From assembly GCA_965249775.1 (NCBI GenBank), contig OZ252253.1:2170001-2234000 (forward strand): DNA of 64,000 nucleotides, given 5' to 3'. The notes under the pieces were generated by a model. The model did not search any database. It had not been told where the DNA came from and saw only the letters and a list, made by a program, of their open reading frames with translations. This document shows positions 25,357-34,474 of the stretch, piece by piece. Within the stretch, counting starts at the first letter, position 1; each line of letters starts with the position of its first letter. The stretch is from UBA822 sp965249775. GTDB taxonomy: Bacteria > Gemmatimonadota > Gemmatimonadetes > Longimicrobiales > Gaopeijiaceae. Both the position numbers and the translations under genes were made by a program.

Positions 25357-27843
25357 TCAAAGAATCTCGCGGGGGCGGTAGCGGAGGAAGAAGACACCCT
25401 CCCGACCACTGGAGACTACAATCGTCCCGCTCTCGAAGAACGGGTAGTTCGACCAGGATCCACCGAACCCCGGGGAATCGGCCCCCGGGACGGTGTCCAG
25501 GAAACCGACCTCGAAGGGGTTCACCGGGTCACTGATGTCCAGGATCCGCAGCCCGCTCGTGTAGTTCGACTGGTACATCAGATTGCCCTTGATATACAAG
25601 TTGTGGTCGCTCGAGAAGACCTCGCCGAAGTGCTCCTTGGCCAGGATCGGATCATCGAGGTCGGCCACATCCCAGATCATGGTGCGCGCGCCCTCCCACG
25701 TGATCGTGGTATCGCGCCGTACGGAGAGCTCATCGAGCTCGTCGCTCATGAAGAAGTACCGCTGGTCTTCGGTGAGCCAACCCTGGTGTGCGTAGGCCAC
25801 GTTAGGGTACGTCGCGATCGAGATCAGGACAGGGTTGTCTTTGTCGGTCACGTCGGCGATGGAGAGCGCGGTCTCGTTGGAGCCAAAGCAGATCTCCTGT
25901 CCCACGTGCTCGGCGTCCGGGCCCTGGTAGATGGTGCACTGCGCGTCGTGCACGTATCCCGTTCCCCCACGTCCCGTCGCGTTGTCCTGGAAGCACCCGG
26001 CGAAGGTGGGCTGGGTCGGAGCATTGATATCGATCATGTGGAGCCCGCCACCGCACGTCTCCCCGCCGGAGCCCGAGCCGAGGGCATACGCGATGCCGGT
26101 ACTCTCGTTGATCGCGATGTTGTGGGCGCTCGCAATGCGCTGGTACAGTGCGTCCGGCAGGAAGGCCGCGGGCGCCCCGCCCACGTCACGTAGTCGCGTG
26201 AGGTCGAACACCTGCATCCCGTGCTGACCGGCTCCATCGGCTACGACGAAGACATGATTGTCGAACACCTTCATGTCCCGCCACGAGGCCGCCATAGAAC
26301 CGGGCGTCTTCCGTAGGCTGCCCAGGTACAGGGGATTCGTCGGGTCGGAGATATCGACGAACGCGGTCCCGTTCTGGCGGCCTACGATCGCATACTCACG
26401 TCCCGTCTGCGGGTCGGTCCAGCCCCAGACGTCGTTGGTTCCGATTCCGCGAGTTCCGCCGATCGCATCGGTGGGGAGGAACGAGAGAATGTCCACCCGC
26501 GAACAGCCGAACCGGTCGGCGCTACCGCTCTCGCCACAGACGACCTCACCCCCCGTTATCGCGGGCAGTCCTGGCCTCCCCGGAATCAGGAGCTTGGACT
26601 CGGACGACCAGTAACCCGACTGTTCTCGCATCACCACCGCGGACCCGAGACCTTCGTCGTCGCCCGGCTGCCCGATGATCGCCAAACCGCCAGCCGTCGC
26701 GATCGTGGCGCCGAACCGATCCTCCAAATCCACTTCGATTGAGTTCCCGATCGTACTGGCTTCGCCGAAAACTCCCGAGTCGGCGTCATACGGGAAGCGA
26801 TAGATCCTTCCTCCGACACCCGCACCCGGCGCAGAGACCCAGAGCTCGTTACCCCTGATGTGAAAGAGATGGCCGAAGAAGGAATCCGGGCGGCGATCGA
26901 ACGCGGTGAGTGTGGTGCCACGAACCCAGGCACCCGTGTTACCCGAAGCCGGCGCTTCGGCTGCCGATCGCGTGAACGTGTATACGGCGCCCTCCGCTCC
27001 GTCGCGCCCCGGGAGTCCCAGGAGGGCCATTCCCTGGAACCAGCCTACATCGATGCTTCCGCCTCCGGGCCGGGCCGGCGATCCGATATCACCGGGCCGG
27101 GACTCCCCTTCCGCCAACGCGAGTCGCGCTTCCTGGTACCAATCTCCGTCGTCGTCCTGGGAGAACACATAAGCCGCCCCAGTGCCAGCCTCTCCGGCGA
27201 AGGACCCCACCAGGAGACGCTCACCGTTGTAGGCGAGTCCCCAGCCGAAGAATTCCTGTGCGGCAGGGGTGTCGGGCTGTAGCACTGCCCGTTCGACCCA
27301 GGCGCCCAGCTCATCTCGCTCGAAGACCCAAACGGCGCCGAACCCTCCGAATCCGAGGGACGATACGAAGAACATGCCCTCGTGGAGCTGCGCGAACCGG
27401 CCGAACGCCTCCCCCTCGTTGATGCTGTCCGGCTGGAGGATCGCGTCGAACGTCCAATCGCCTCCCTCCCGACGATAGGACCAGACCGCGCCGGTCGAGT
27501 TCTGATACAGCGTGCCTCCGATCATCATCGATCGATCATCCATGACGATGAATCGGCCGAAGTAGTCGCCACCCCGCCCAGGTGTCGGCGCCCTCATCGT
27601 ACCCGCTTGCTCCCATCCATCGGCAGTCTGTCTGTAGCGGTAAATCGTGGACCCTCTCCGCTGGTTGAGCGGTTCCCCGATCAGGATCTCATCGGCCCCG
27701 ATTGCAACCGCCGCACCGAATTCCTGCGCCTGAAGCGGTACGGGCAGCACAAAGGCTTGAAGGGGGATGGAGAGCAAAAGGGCTTGAAGGGGGATAGAGA
27801 GCAACGGGGCTTTCATCCCGTAACGGTTGAGGTTCCGCTGCAT
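25357..27843 (-). CDS. secreted choice-of-anchor B family protein (FG-GAP and LVIVD repeats)
   Basis: About 828 residues. After a signal peptide come FG-GAP-like propeller repeats (about 35-430, for example FGAAVAIGADEILIGEPL and FGRFIVMDDRSMMIGG). A second part with LVIVD-type repeats follows (about 470-828, for example EYAIVGRQNGTAFVDISDPTNPLYLGSL and GLRILDISDPVNPFEVGFLD). This order is typical of choice-of-anchor B proteins, which are exported and of unknown role. The start at 27843 is used because the signal peptide begins there; upstream in-frame sequence overlaps the next gene. Confidence 0.88.
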   Translation of the reverse strand: MQRNLNRYGMKAPLLSIPLQALLLSIPLQAFVLPVPLQAQEFGAAVAIGADEILIGEPLNQRRGSTIYRYRQTADGWEQAGTMRAPTPGRGGDYFGRFIVMDDRSMMIGGTLYQNSTGAVWSYRREGGDWTFDAILQPDSINEGEAFGRFAQLHEGMFFVSSLGFGGFGAVWVFERDELGAWVERAVLQPDTPAAQEFFGWGLAYNGERLLVGSFAGEAGTGAAYVFSQDDDGDWYQEARLALAEGESRPGDIGSPARPGGGSIDVGWFQGMALLGLPGRDGAEGAVYTFTRSAAEAPASGNTGAWVRGTTLTAFDRRPDSFFGHLFHIRGNELWVSAPGAGVGGRIYRFPYDADSGVFGEASTIGNSIEVDLEDRFGATIATAGGLAIIGQPGDDEGLGSAVVMREQSGYWSSESKLLIPGRPGLPAITGGEVVCGESGSADRFGCSRVDILSFLPTDAIGGTRGIGTNDVWGWTDPQTGREYAIVGRQNGTAFVDISDPTNPLYLGSLRKTPGSMAASWRDMKVFDNHVFVVADGAGQHGMQVFDLTRLRDVGGAPAAFLPDALYQRIASAHNIAINESTGIAYALGSGSGGETCGGGLHMIDINAPTQPTFAGCFQDNATGRGGTGYVHDAQCTIYQGPDAEHVGQEICFGSNETALSIADVTDKDNPVLISIATYPNVAYAHQGWLTEDQRYFFMSDELDELSVRRDTTITWEGARTMIWDVADLDDPILAKEHFGEVFSSDHNLYIKGNLMYQSNYTSGLRILDISDPVNPFEVGFLDTVPGADSPGFGGSWSNYPFFESGTIVVSSGREGVFFLRYRPREIL
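27727..27807 (-). repeat. 27-base tandem repeats encoding the signal-peptide core
   Basis: Three 27-base units (27727-27753, 27754-27780, 27781-27807) encode three successive nine-residue blocks of the form LLSIPLQAL in the hydrophobic part of the choice-of-anchor B signal peptide. The two start-proximal units differ at only a few bases; the third has diverged more. Confidence 0.75.
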
Positions 27844-27937
27844 GTGCGTCTCGTGACTCTTGAGGGATGCGAGGATCCTCGCCCGACCGCCACGAGCCGG
27901 GCAGAAGAGGCGGAGAAGCAATATATCTGGCCCGGCC

Positions 27938-29236
27938 CTATTTCGCCTCTTCCACTTCCCCCTCCCGCACGACACGAGGAAGCGTATCGGTCCCCGGCCC
28001 CGGGTCGTCCGCGACACGTGGCAGCATGTCCGCACCGACCTCGCGGCCTTCCGCAGGACGAGGCAGTGCCGCTCGGGCTTCGAGCTCCCGGATCGACGCC
28101 TCGATGGCTGCGCCCTTCGGGTTCTTCGTTCCGGTCCGTCGCAGAGCCTCTCGCATGGCGGGCAGCGCCTTCAGGGCGTGGAGCTCCTCAAGCGCCTTGG
28201 CCGCGTGCATCCCGGAGGGTCCATCGAGCGCGAAGACGAAGCCGTCGATCACCTCTCCTCGGTACGCCTCCGCGGCATCCCTGATACGCGAGGCGTCGCC
28301 GGTGAGGGCCGCGAGCACGTCGTCGACCAGATCACCTTCGCCGAGGGTGCGGAGAGCGTCGGCTACGCGGCCTTGTATGAGCTTTCCCTCCACCCAGGTC
28401 GTGTCACCGAGAATCCTTAGGAGCGGCCGGATTGCCTTTCGGTGGGCGATGCTCGCGAGTGCATCGATGGCACGTGCGCGTAGCACGTCGTCTTCGCTCC
28501 TGAGCACGGACGCCAGCGCGCCGACCGCCTTCGGGTCCTTCAGACGCCCGAGTCCGACCGCCGCCGCACGTCGGGGCGGGTCGCCTTCCCACAGGAGGTG
28601 CTTATCCTGAATCTCACCGCCCGGCCCCCGAAGCCGCCGGATGTGGATCTCGACGTCGTCCTCGTACGCCTTTCCGTCGTGACACAGTTGGTGGAGGGAC
28701 TCGGTGAACAGCTCGAAGAGGCTCTCGAGCTGGCCGAGGTCCTTGATGACCCCCTTGCACCGGAAGCGCAGCTCGTCAACGCCGTCAGGAAACTTTGCCT
28801 TGAACCACCCCTCGTCGTCGCGGACCTGCAAGTGGATCCGCGGCTGCCGGTCGATAAGGTCCCGGATACGGTCGTTCTCGAAGAACTTCCGGACGCGGTG
28901 CTCGGAGTTGCCCTGAATGACGTAATCGTTGTCGAAACGCGGGTAGCCGACCTCGATGTCCTGCATCCCGAACAGCTTTTCGATTCCGGTGAAGAACCGG
29001 GTGCGGTAGATCGTGAAGACGAACCCCTCAGGGTTCACGTAGGGTGCGCGCAGGCGAGTATACGTGGTGTCATCATCGGTGTACGTGTCGAGCGTGAAAA
29101 TCCAATCGCCCGTCCTGGCCTGCACAACGTCGGGGATGAGAAACCCCCCTCCGATGAACCGACCCTCGGCCTGCTCGGCAAGCTGGCGCCACACCGCTTC
29201 TCTGTCGGAGCCCAAGAGCCTCCTGAGCAAGCTCAT
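27938..29236 (-). CDS. HEAT-repeat protein, third of three tandem paralogues
   Basis: A 432-residue protein. Residues 1 to about 215 form a domain shared with the two neighbours (LLGSDREAVWRQLAEQAEGRFI, then GDWIFTLDTYTDD, then EDDVEIHIRRLRG). About 225-330 are HEAT/PBS-lyase-type repeats (PPRRAAAVGLGRLKDPKAVGALASVL, RARAIDALASIAHRKAIRPLLRIL). The tail carries three LPR motifs. The ATG overlaps the stop of the upstream paralogue by four bases, so the genes are co-translated. No signal peptide is visible, so it is probably cytoplasmic. The function is unknown; HEAT repeats usually bind proteins. Confidence 0.82.
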   Translation of the reverse strand: MSLLRRLLGSDREAVWRQLAEQAEGRFIGGGFLIPDVVQARTGDWIFTLDTYTDDDTTYTRLRAPYVNPEGFVFTIYRTRFFTGIEKLFGMQDIEVGYPRFDNDYVIQGNSEHRVRKFFENDRIRDLIDRQPRIHLQVRDDEGWFKAKFPDGVDELRFRCKGVIKDLGQLESLFELFTESLHQLCHDGKAYEDDVEIHIRRLRGPGGEIQDKHLLWEGDPPRRAAAVGLGRLKDPKAVGALASVLRSEDDVLRARAIDALASIAHRKAIRPLLRILGDTTWVEGKLIQGRVADALRTLGEGDLVDDVLAALTGDASRIRDAAEAYRGEVIDGFVFALDGPSGMHAAKALEELHALKALPAMREALRRTGTKNPKGAAIEASIRELEARAALPRPAEGREVGADMLPRVADDPGPGTDTLPRVVREGEVEEAK

Positions 29237-30561
29237 TCCGGGAGCTCCTCGCTCTCCTGGGAGGCGCCTTCCCCCTCCGCCACGGCGCGAGGAAGCGTAT
29301 CGGGCGCCGGTCCCGGGTCGTCCGCAACGCGTGGCAGGGTGTCCGCACCGACCTCGCGGGCTGCCGCAGGACGGGGGAGCGCCGCTCGGGCTTCGAGCTC
29401 CTGGATCACAGCCTCGATGGCCTTGCCCTTCCGGCTCTTCGTCCCGGTCCGTCGAAGAACCTCCCGCATCTCGGGCAGCGCCTCCATCGCGTGGAGCTCC
29501 TCGAGCGCTCTGGCAGCGTGCATTCCGGAGGGTCCTCCGAGAGCCACGACGAAGGCGTCGACCACCTGTCCTCGGTACTCCCCCACGGCGTCCCTGATGC
29601 GCGAGGCGTCGCCGGCGAGAGCCGCGAGCACGTCGTCGACCAGATCACCTTCACCGAGACCGCGGAGCGTATCGGCTGCGCGGCTTTGTATGGGCTTGCC
29701 TTTCGCCCCGCTCGTGTCACCGAGAAGCCTGAGGAGTGGTTTGATCGCCCCTCGGTGGCCGATGTCTGCGAGCGCGTCGATCGCGTGTGCGCGAAGCAAG
29801 GTGTCTTCGCTGCCGAGCACGGACGCCAGGGCGCCGATCGACTTCGGGTCCTTCAGCCGGCCGAGCGCATCAGCCGCGTCATGTCGGGGCGGGTCACCTT
29901 GCCAGAGGAGGTGCTTGCCCTCGATCCGGCCGCCTGGCCCCCGCAGCCGCCGAATGTGGATGTCGACGTCGTCCTCGTACGCCTTTCCGTCATGGCATAA
30001 CTGGTGCAGGGACTCGGCGAACAGCTCGAAGAGGCCCTCGAGTTGGTCGACGTCCTTGATGACCCCTACGCAGTGGAAGCGCAGCTCGTCGACGCCGTCG
30101 GGAAACTGGGCCTTGAACCACCCCTCGTCATCGTGGACCTGAAGGTGGAAACGCGGCTGCAAGTGGATCAGCTCCCGGATGCGGTCGTTCTCACAGAACT
30201 TCCGAACGCGCTGCTCGGAGTTGCCCTGGATGATGTAGGCGTCGTCGAAGAGAGGGTGGCCGACCTCGATGTCCTGCATCCCGAATAGCTTGCCGAGTCC
30301 GCTGAAGAACCCACTGCGATAAATCGTGAAGAAGAACCCCTCGGGGTTCACGGAAGGTGCACGCAGGCGCGTATACGTGGTCGAGCTATTCCCGCTGCTC
30401 ACCGTGTACGTGTCGAGCGTGATGATCCAGTCTCCGGCCCTGGCCTGCACCACGTCGGTGCCGAGGAATCCCCCTTCGATGAACCGGCCCTCGACCTGCT
30501 GGGCAAGCTCTTGCCAGACCTCTCCCTTGCTGGGGCCGAAGAGCGCCTTGAGAAAGCTCAT
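29233..30561 (-). CDS. HEAT-repeat protein, second of three tandem paralogues
   Basis: A 442-residue paralogue with the same layout: N-terminal domain (FLKALFGPSKGEVWQELAQQVEGRFIEGG, GDWIITLDTYTVSSG), HEAT repeats (AADALGRLKDPKSIGALASVLGSED, HAIDALADIGHRGAIKPLLRLLGD) and an LPR-rich tail. The start at 30561 is fixed by a four-base ATGA overlap with the previous stop and by alignment with the other paralogues; a longer frame to 30753 overlaps the upstream gene. The middle copy has a short insertion in its N-terminal domain (VSSGNSSTT). Confidence 0.83.
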   Translation of the reverse strand: MSFLKALFGPSKGEVWQELAQQVEGRFIEGGFLGTDVVQARAGDWIITLDTYTVSSGNSSTTYTRLRAPSVNPEGFFFTIYRSGFFSGLGKLFGMQDIEVGHPLFDDAYIIQGNSEQRVRKFCENDRIRELIHLQPRFHLQVHDDEGWFKAQFPDGVDELRFHCVGVIKDVDQLEGLFELFAESLHQLCHDGKAYEDDVDIHIRRLRGPGGRIEGKHLLWQGDPPRHDAADALGRLKDPKSIGALASVLGSEDTLLRAHAIDALADIGHRGAIKPLLRLLGDTSGAKGKPIQSRAADTLRGLGEGDLVDDVLAALAGDASRIRDAVGEYRGQVVDAFVVALGGPSGMHAARALEELHAMEALPEMREVLRRTGTKSRKGKAIEAVIQELEARAALPRPAAAREVGADTLPRVADDPGPAPDTLPRAVAEGEGASQESEELPE

Positions 30562-31844
30562 GTCTCCTCGTCCACGGCGCGAGGAAGTGTATCGGGCGCC
30601 GGTCCCGGGTCGTCCGCAACGCGTGGTAGCGTGTCCGAAACGACCTCGCGTCCTTCCGCAGGACGCGGGAGCGCCGATCGCGCCTCGAGCTCTCGAATCG
30701 ACGCCTGGATGGCCGCGCTCACCGGGCCCTTGATCCCCGTCCATCGCAGACACTCTCGCAACGAAGGTAATGCCTCCGTAGCGTGGAGCTCGTCGAGTGC
30801 CCTCGCCGCGTGCCCCCCCGAGGGCCCGTAAAGGGCGAGGACGAAGGCGTCGATGACCTGTGTTCGGTACGCCCCCGCGGCGTCCCTGATACGTGAAACG
30901 TCGCCAGCGAGAGCCGCGAGCGCGGCGTCGACCAATTCACCTTGGCCAAGACTGCTGAGAGCAGCGGCGACCCGATCTCGTATGGGTTTTCCGTCCGCCC
31001 GACTCGCGTCTCCGAGACACCTGACGAGCGGCCCGATCGCCCCCCGGTCGGCGATGCTCGCGAGCGCGTCGATCGCGTGTGCGCGGAGCACAGTGTCATC
31101 GCTCTCGAGCACGGAGGTCAGCACACCAATCGCCCTCGGGTCCTTCAGCCGCCCGAGCGCATCGGCCGCGTCACGGCGGGGCGGGTCGCCTTGCCACAGG
31201 AGTTGCTTGTCTACGATCGTGCCGCCGGACCCCCGTAACCGCCTGATGTGAGCGTTGACGTCGTCTTCATAAGCCTCTCCGCCGTGACACAGTTGGTGGA
31301 GGGACTCGGTGAACAACTCGAAGAGCCTCTCGAGTTGGCCGAGGTCCTTGACGACCCCTTGGCAGCGGAAGCGCAGCTCGTCGACGCCGTCCGGAAACTT
31401 GGTCTTGAACCACCCCTTGTGGTCACGGACCTTGAAGTCGATGCGCGGCTGTGAGTCGATCAGCTCCCGGATCCGGTCGTTCTCGAAGAACTTCCGGACT
31501 CCGCGTTCGGAGTTGCCCTTGATGACGTATCGGCGGTCAAAACTGGGGTAGCCAACTTCGATGTCCTGCCTCCCCAGCAGGCTGGCGAGTCCGGTGAAGA
31601 ACCGGCTCCGGTCGATCGAGAAGAAGAACCCCTCCGGGTTTACAAAAGGTGCGCGCAGGCGCGTATACGTGTTCATGTCGTCGTCCGCATACACGTCGAG
31701 CGTGATGATCCAATCGCCCGAGGTGATCTGCACCGCGGCCTGGCCGAACAATCCGCCCTCGATGAACCGGCCCTCGACCTTCTCGGCGAGCTGCCGCCAG
31801 ATCTTTTCTTTGCTGGGGCCGAAGCGTCCCTTGAGCAGTCTCAT
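30558..31844 (-). CDS. HEAT-repeat protein, first of three tandem paralogues
   Basis: A 428-residue paralogue directly downstream of the Hsp70-like gene, with 13 bases between them. It opens with MRLLKGRFGPSKEKIWRQLAEKVEGRFIEGG and keeps the shared N-terminal domain, HEAT repeats (DAADALGRLKDPRAIGVLTSVLESDD, HAIDALASIADRGAIGPLVRCLGD) and the LPR tail. Position next to the chaperone-like ATPase suggests that these proteins work with it as adaptors or clients; this is inference from gene order and the conserved tails. Confidence 0.83.
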   Translation of the reverse strand: MRLLKGRFGPSKEKIWRQLAEKVEGRFIEGGLFGQAAVQITSGDWIITLDVYADDDMNTYTRLRAPFVNPEGFFFSIDRSRFFTGLASLLGRQDIEVGYPSFDRRYVIKGNSERGVRKFFENDRIRELIDSQPRIDFKVRDHKGWFKTKFPDGVDELRFRCQGVVKDLGQLERLFELFTESLHQLCHGGEAYEDDVNAHIRRLRGSGGTIVDKQLLWQGDPPRRDAADALGRLKDPRAIGVLTSVLESDDTVLRAHAIDALASIADRGAIGPLVRCLGDASRADGKPIRDRVAAALSSLGQGELVDAALAALAGDVSRIRDAAGAYRTQVIDAFVLALYGPSGGHAARALDELHATEALPSLRECLRWTGIKGPVSAAIQASIRELEARSALPRPAEGREVVSDTLPRVADDPGPAPDTLPRAVDEET

Positions 31845-31857
31845 TCCGTCGACGTCG

Positions 31858-33450
31858 TCACCGGAGCCTCACCACCGGATGCCTCACCCTGAGGTCGACC
31901 TTGCTCCGCAGGTCGTGAACCGTGACGCAGAGCCAGCGGCTCTCGTCCACCGCATACGTGACTCGCAGCCGCGGAGCGGTGCCACGCCCGGGTGGATTCA
32001 GCGGCAGGGAAGGATCCGCCTCGTTCAAGCAGATGCAGAACGCCCTCGCTCCCGGGGTGTCAGGCACGAAGAACTGCGTCCCGTTCACGCGGTCCTCCCA
32101 TTCCACGCGCCGCCCCGCTACGCGGCCGACCTCGCAGATGAAGAGGTTGATCTGCTGCTGGCCGTCGAAGCCCGCCGAGTAGTAGCGCGTCGCGAAGTCG
32201 TCGGCCGTTGGATAGCTGGTGCCGCCCGGAATCAGGAGCTCGTACTCCGCGTCCCGCTCATCTTCGGGCATCACACGGAGCGCATAGTCGTGGTAGATGA
32301 AGTCCTCGACCCGGGCCCCGCGTGCGAAGACGCAAGCACCGCGCGCCACCGCCTCGAAAGGCAGCCACTCTCGTACCTTGTCACGCCCGAGGACGTCGCC
32401 GACCACGTTTCTCACTTCGGGAAGCAGGGTCGAGCCACCCTCGAGGATCACGTCGTCGATCTCGTTCGGCTGGATGCCGTGGCGGTCGCGGAGCTCGTCC
32501 AGGAGCGCTTGCAGGAGCTCCCGGATTCGACTGTACAGCCCCCGGTCCACCAGGAGCTGGTGGAGGCCCTGATAGTCCAGCTTCCCGTAGGTCTCGTTGC
32601 GGAACGTGAACGTCCCCTCGCTCCCCGCGCTTCCGAGGAGCTTCACGCGCTCAGCTTCCCAGTGGAGCGCCACGTCCCATTCCGGCCAGTCGTGCAGCGC
32701 CGTCGGAACGAACTGCTCGAGGATCCAGCGGTCGACGTCGCCACCCCCGACCTTGACCGCCTGCTTGGCCAGGACGTCCGCCCGGCCAGTCTCGACCACC
32801 TCGGACCCATGCGAGCGGAGGACCGCGGCTTCCATCGAGCCCCCACCGAAGTCGAAGGCCACGAGCGTCGTGGCCCGGCCGACGTCCACGCCGTACCCGA
32901 GAGCGGCGGCCACCGGCTCATCGAGCGTGCGGAACTTGATGGCTCTTGTCCGACCGCTGAGCCGGGCCCACATACGCCTCCACCAGCTCGGGTGTTTGAG
33001 CCGCCGGACGATCTGCCGGAGCTCCGCGCGGTACGTCTCGTAGAACCCCGACGGCGTCGCGATCGTCACGTCGGTCACGTCCTCGCCGAACTGGTCCTCG
33101 ATCGCACGGATCAACTCACGGAGGAAGAGCACCGCGGCGTCGTGCGCCGTGAACGAGCGCTGGCCGACCCGGGCCATGGTACGCTGGCTCTCCGTACCCA
33201 AGAAGGTCTTGAAGCCTTGGATATAGCCGGCTGCCTGCCCGTCCCAGTTGTATGTGACCGCCTCCTGGCCGATCAGAACACTCTGGGCCCTGTCGTCCAT
33301 GACACACAGGACCGACGGCAGAACCGGGGTCTGCGTGACCGGCTCCACCTTGGCCAGCTCCGGCAGGTTGACGACGTGCGGGTGCCCCGACCTGTCCTCA
33401 CAGACGGTCGTGTTGGATGTACCGAGATCGATCGCCCAGTGGGTCGCCAT
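31858..33450 (-). CDS. Hsp70-family ATPase, atypical
   Basis: A 530-residue member of the actin/Hsp70 ATPase superfamily. Phosphate-binding motif 1 is AIDLGTSNTTV (residues 6-16), phosphate motif 2 is FDFGGGSMEAA (near 200), and the adenosine motif is ILEGGSTLLPEV (near 340). The C-terminal 130 residues are beta-rich but short, and there is no DnaK-type lid or EEVD end. It resembles the stand-alone Hsp70-like proteins found with partner genes in many bacteria. It leads an operon with three HEAT-repeat paralogues; no DnaJ or GrpE gene is nearby. Confidence 0.88.
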   Translation of the reverse strand: MATHWAIDLGTSNTTVCEDRSGHPHVVNLPELAKVEPVTQTPVLPSVLCVMDDRAQSVLIGQEAVTYNWDGQAAGYIQGFKTFLGTESQRTMARVGQRSFTAHDAAVLFLRELIRAIEDQFGEDVTDVTIATPSGFYETYRAELRQIVRRLKHPSWWRRMWARLSGRTRAIKFRTLDEPVAAALGYGVDVGRATTLVAFDFGGGSMEAAVLRSHGSEVVETGRADVLAKQAVKVGGGDVDRWILEQFVPTALHDWPEWDVALHWEAERVKLLGSAGSEGTFTFRNETYGKLDYQGLHQLLVDRGLYSRIRELLQALLDELRDRHGIQPNEIDDVILEGGSTLLPEVRNVVGDVLGRDKVREWLPFEAVARGACVFARGARVEDFIYHDYALRVMPEDERDAEYELLIPGGTSYPTADDFATRYYSAGFDGQQQINLFICEVGRVAGRRVEWEDRVNGTQFFVPDTPGARAFCICLNEADPSLPLNPPGRGTAPRLRVTYAVDESRWLCVTVHDLRSKVDLRVRHPVVRLR

Positions 33451-33484
33451 GCGGGGCCTTGCGGTGGATAGTCATCGAGGACGA

Positions 33485-34408
33485 CTACAAGTTGTCGAAC
33501 ATCTCCTCCATCCGCCTCCGGGTCCGCTCGTCGGGCAACCGCCCGATACCAGCACCCATGTTGTCGACGAGGTGCTCGGGATCCCCCGTAGGCGGAATGA
33601 TGACCGTCACCGCCGGATGCGACAGGATGTACTTGAGAAAGAACTGCCCCCAGCTTTGGCAATCGAACTCGGCCGCCCAACCCGGAAGCTCTCGGCCTGC
33701 CGTCGCACCGAAGAGCCGCCCCACGTTGAACGGCTCGTTCACCACGACCGCGAGCCCTCGGTCCTGCGCCAGGGGAAGGAGCCGCTCGGCAGCCTCACGC
33801 TCGCCGAGCGAGTAGTTGACCTGGACGAAGTCGAGCTCCTCGGTCCGGAGCACCTGCTCCATCTGCTCATATTGTCCCCCGAACGAGGTCGTCACGCCCA
33901 CGTACCGCGTGCGACCCTCCGCCTTCGACTCTCGGATCGTCCTCAAGTGGATGTCCGTGTCCCGCAAGTTGTGCACCTGGTTCAGGTCGATTCGGTCGCG
34001 CCCCCAGTCCTCGAACGACCCCGCCTGCTGATCGAGCCCGACCTGCCGCCCTCCACCCGTGGAGATCTTGGTGGCGAAGAAGAGGTCGCGATGGATTCCG
34101 AGCTCCCGAGCGATCTGGCCCGCCACCTGCTCCGAGGTCCCGTACGACGGAGACGTATCGAAGAAGCGACCGCCCATTTCGTGGAAGAGCCGCAGCACGT
34201 CACCCAAGGGGACCCACTGCGGGTTCGGCGGGCCCAAATCGAAAGTGCGCGCGCTACCGAGCCCCACGGCGGGAATCATCTCCCCTGAAGACGGGATGGC
34301 ACGCATGAGCTGCGGCTGTTGCTGAGCAAAGGCCGGCAGCTCATTGAGCAGCAGGCCGGCTCCCGCCCCCGCGCTGATCTTGAGCATATTTCGACGCGAG
34401 ATCTTCAT
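33485..34408 (-). CDS. Tat-exported aldo/keto reductase
   Basis: About 307 residues with a Tat signal, SRRNMLKISAG at residues 4-14, ending at AFAQ. The body is an aldo/keto reductase: GGRFFDTSPSYGTSEQVAG carries the Asp and Tyr of the catalytic set, FFATKIS the Lys, and DLNQVHNL the His. It should reduce a carbonyl with NAD(P)H; an exported location implies a cofactor bound before Tat transport. The start at 34408 follows GAGGTGA. The Hsp70-like gene begins 35 bases downstream on the same strand and may be co-transcribed. Confidence 0.85.
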   Translation of the reverse strand: MKISRRNMLKISAGAGAGLLLNELPAFAQQQPQLMRAIPSSGEMIPAVGLGSARTFDLGPPNPQWVPLGDVLRLFHEMGGRFFDTSPSYGTSEQVAGQIARELGIHRDLFFATKISTGGGRQVGLDQQAGSFEDWGRDRIDLNQVHNLRDTDIHLRTIRESKAEGRTRYVGVTTSFGGQYEQMEQVLRTEELDFVQVNYSLGEREAAERLLPLAQDRGLAVVVNEPFNVGRLFGATAGRELPGWAAEFDCQSWGQFFLKYILSHPAVTVIIPPTGDPEHLVDNMGAGIGRLPDERTRRRMEEMFDNL

Positions 34409-34474
34409 TTCGTCACCTCGTAGACTCTGCGAACCACTCCAACGTTCACCGCAAGATGAGATCGGCGGCACCCG

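Noticed and set aside
28598..30142. A 514-codon open frame on the + strand over the HEAT genes
   Set aside because: It is the complement of well supported HEAT-repeat genes, and the translation is Ser/Arg-rich without any family match.
31561..33471. A 636-codon open frame on the + strand
   Set aside because: It is antisense to the Hsp70-like gene and the first HEAT gene, has no recognisable domain and shows the Arg/Pro/Ala-rich look of a high-GC shadow frame.
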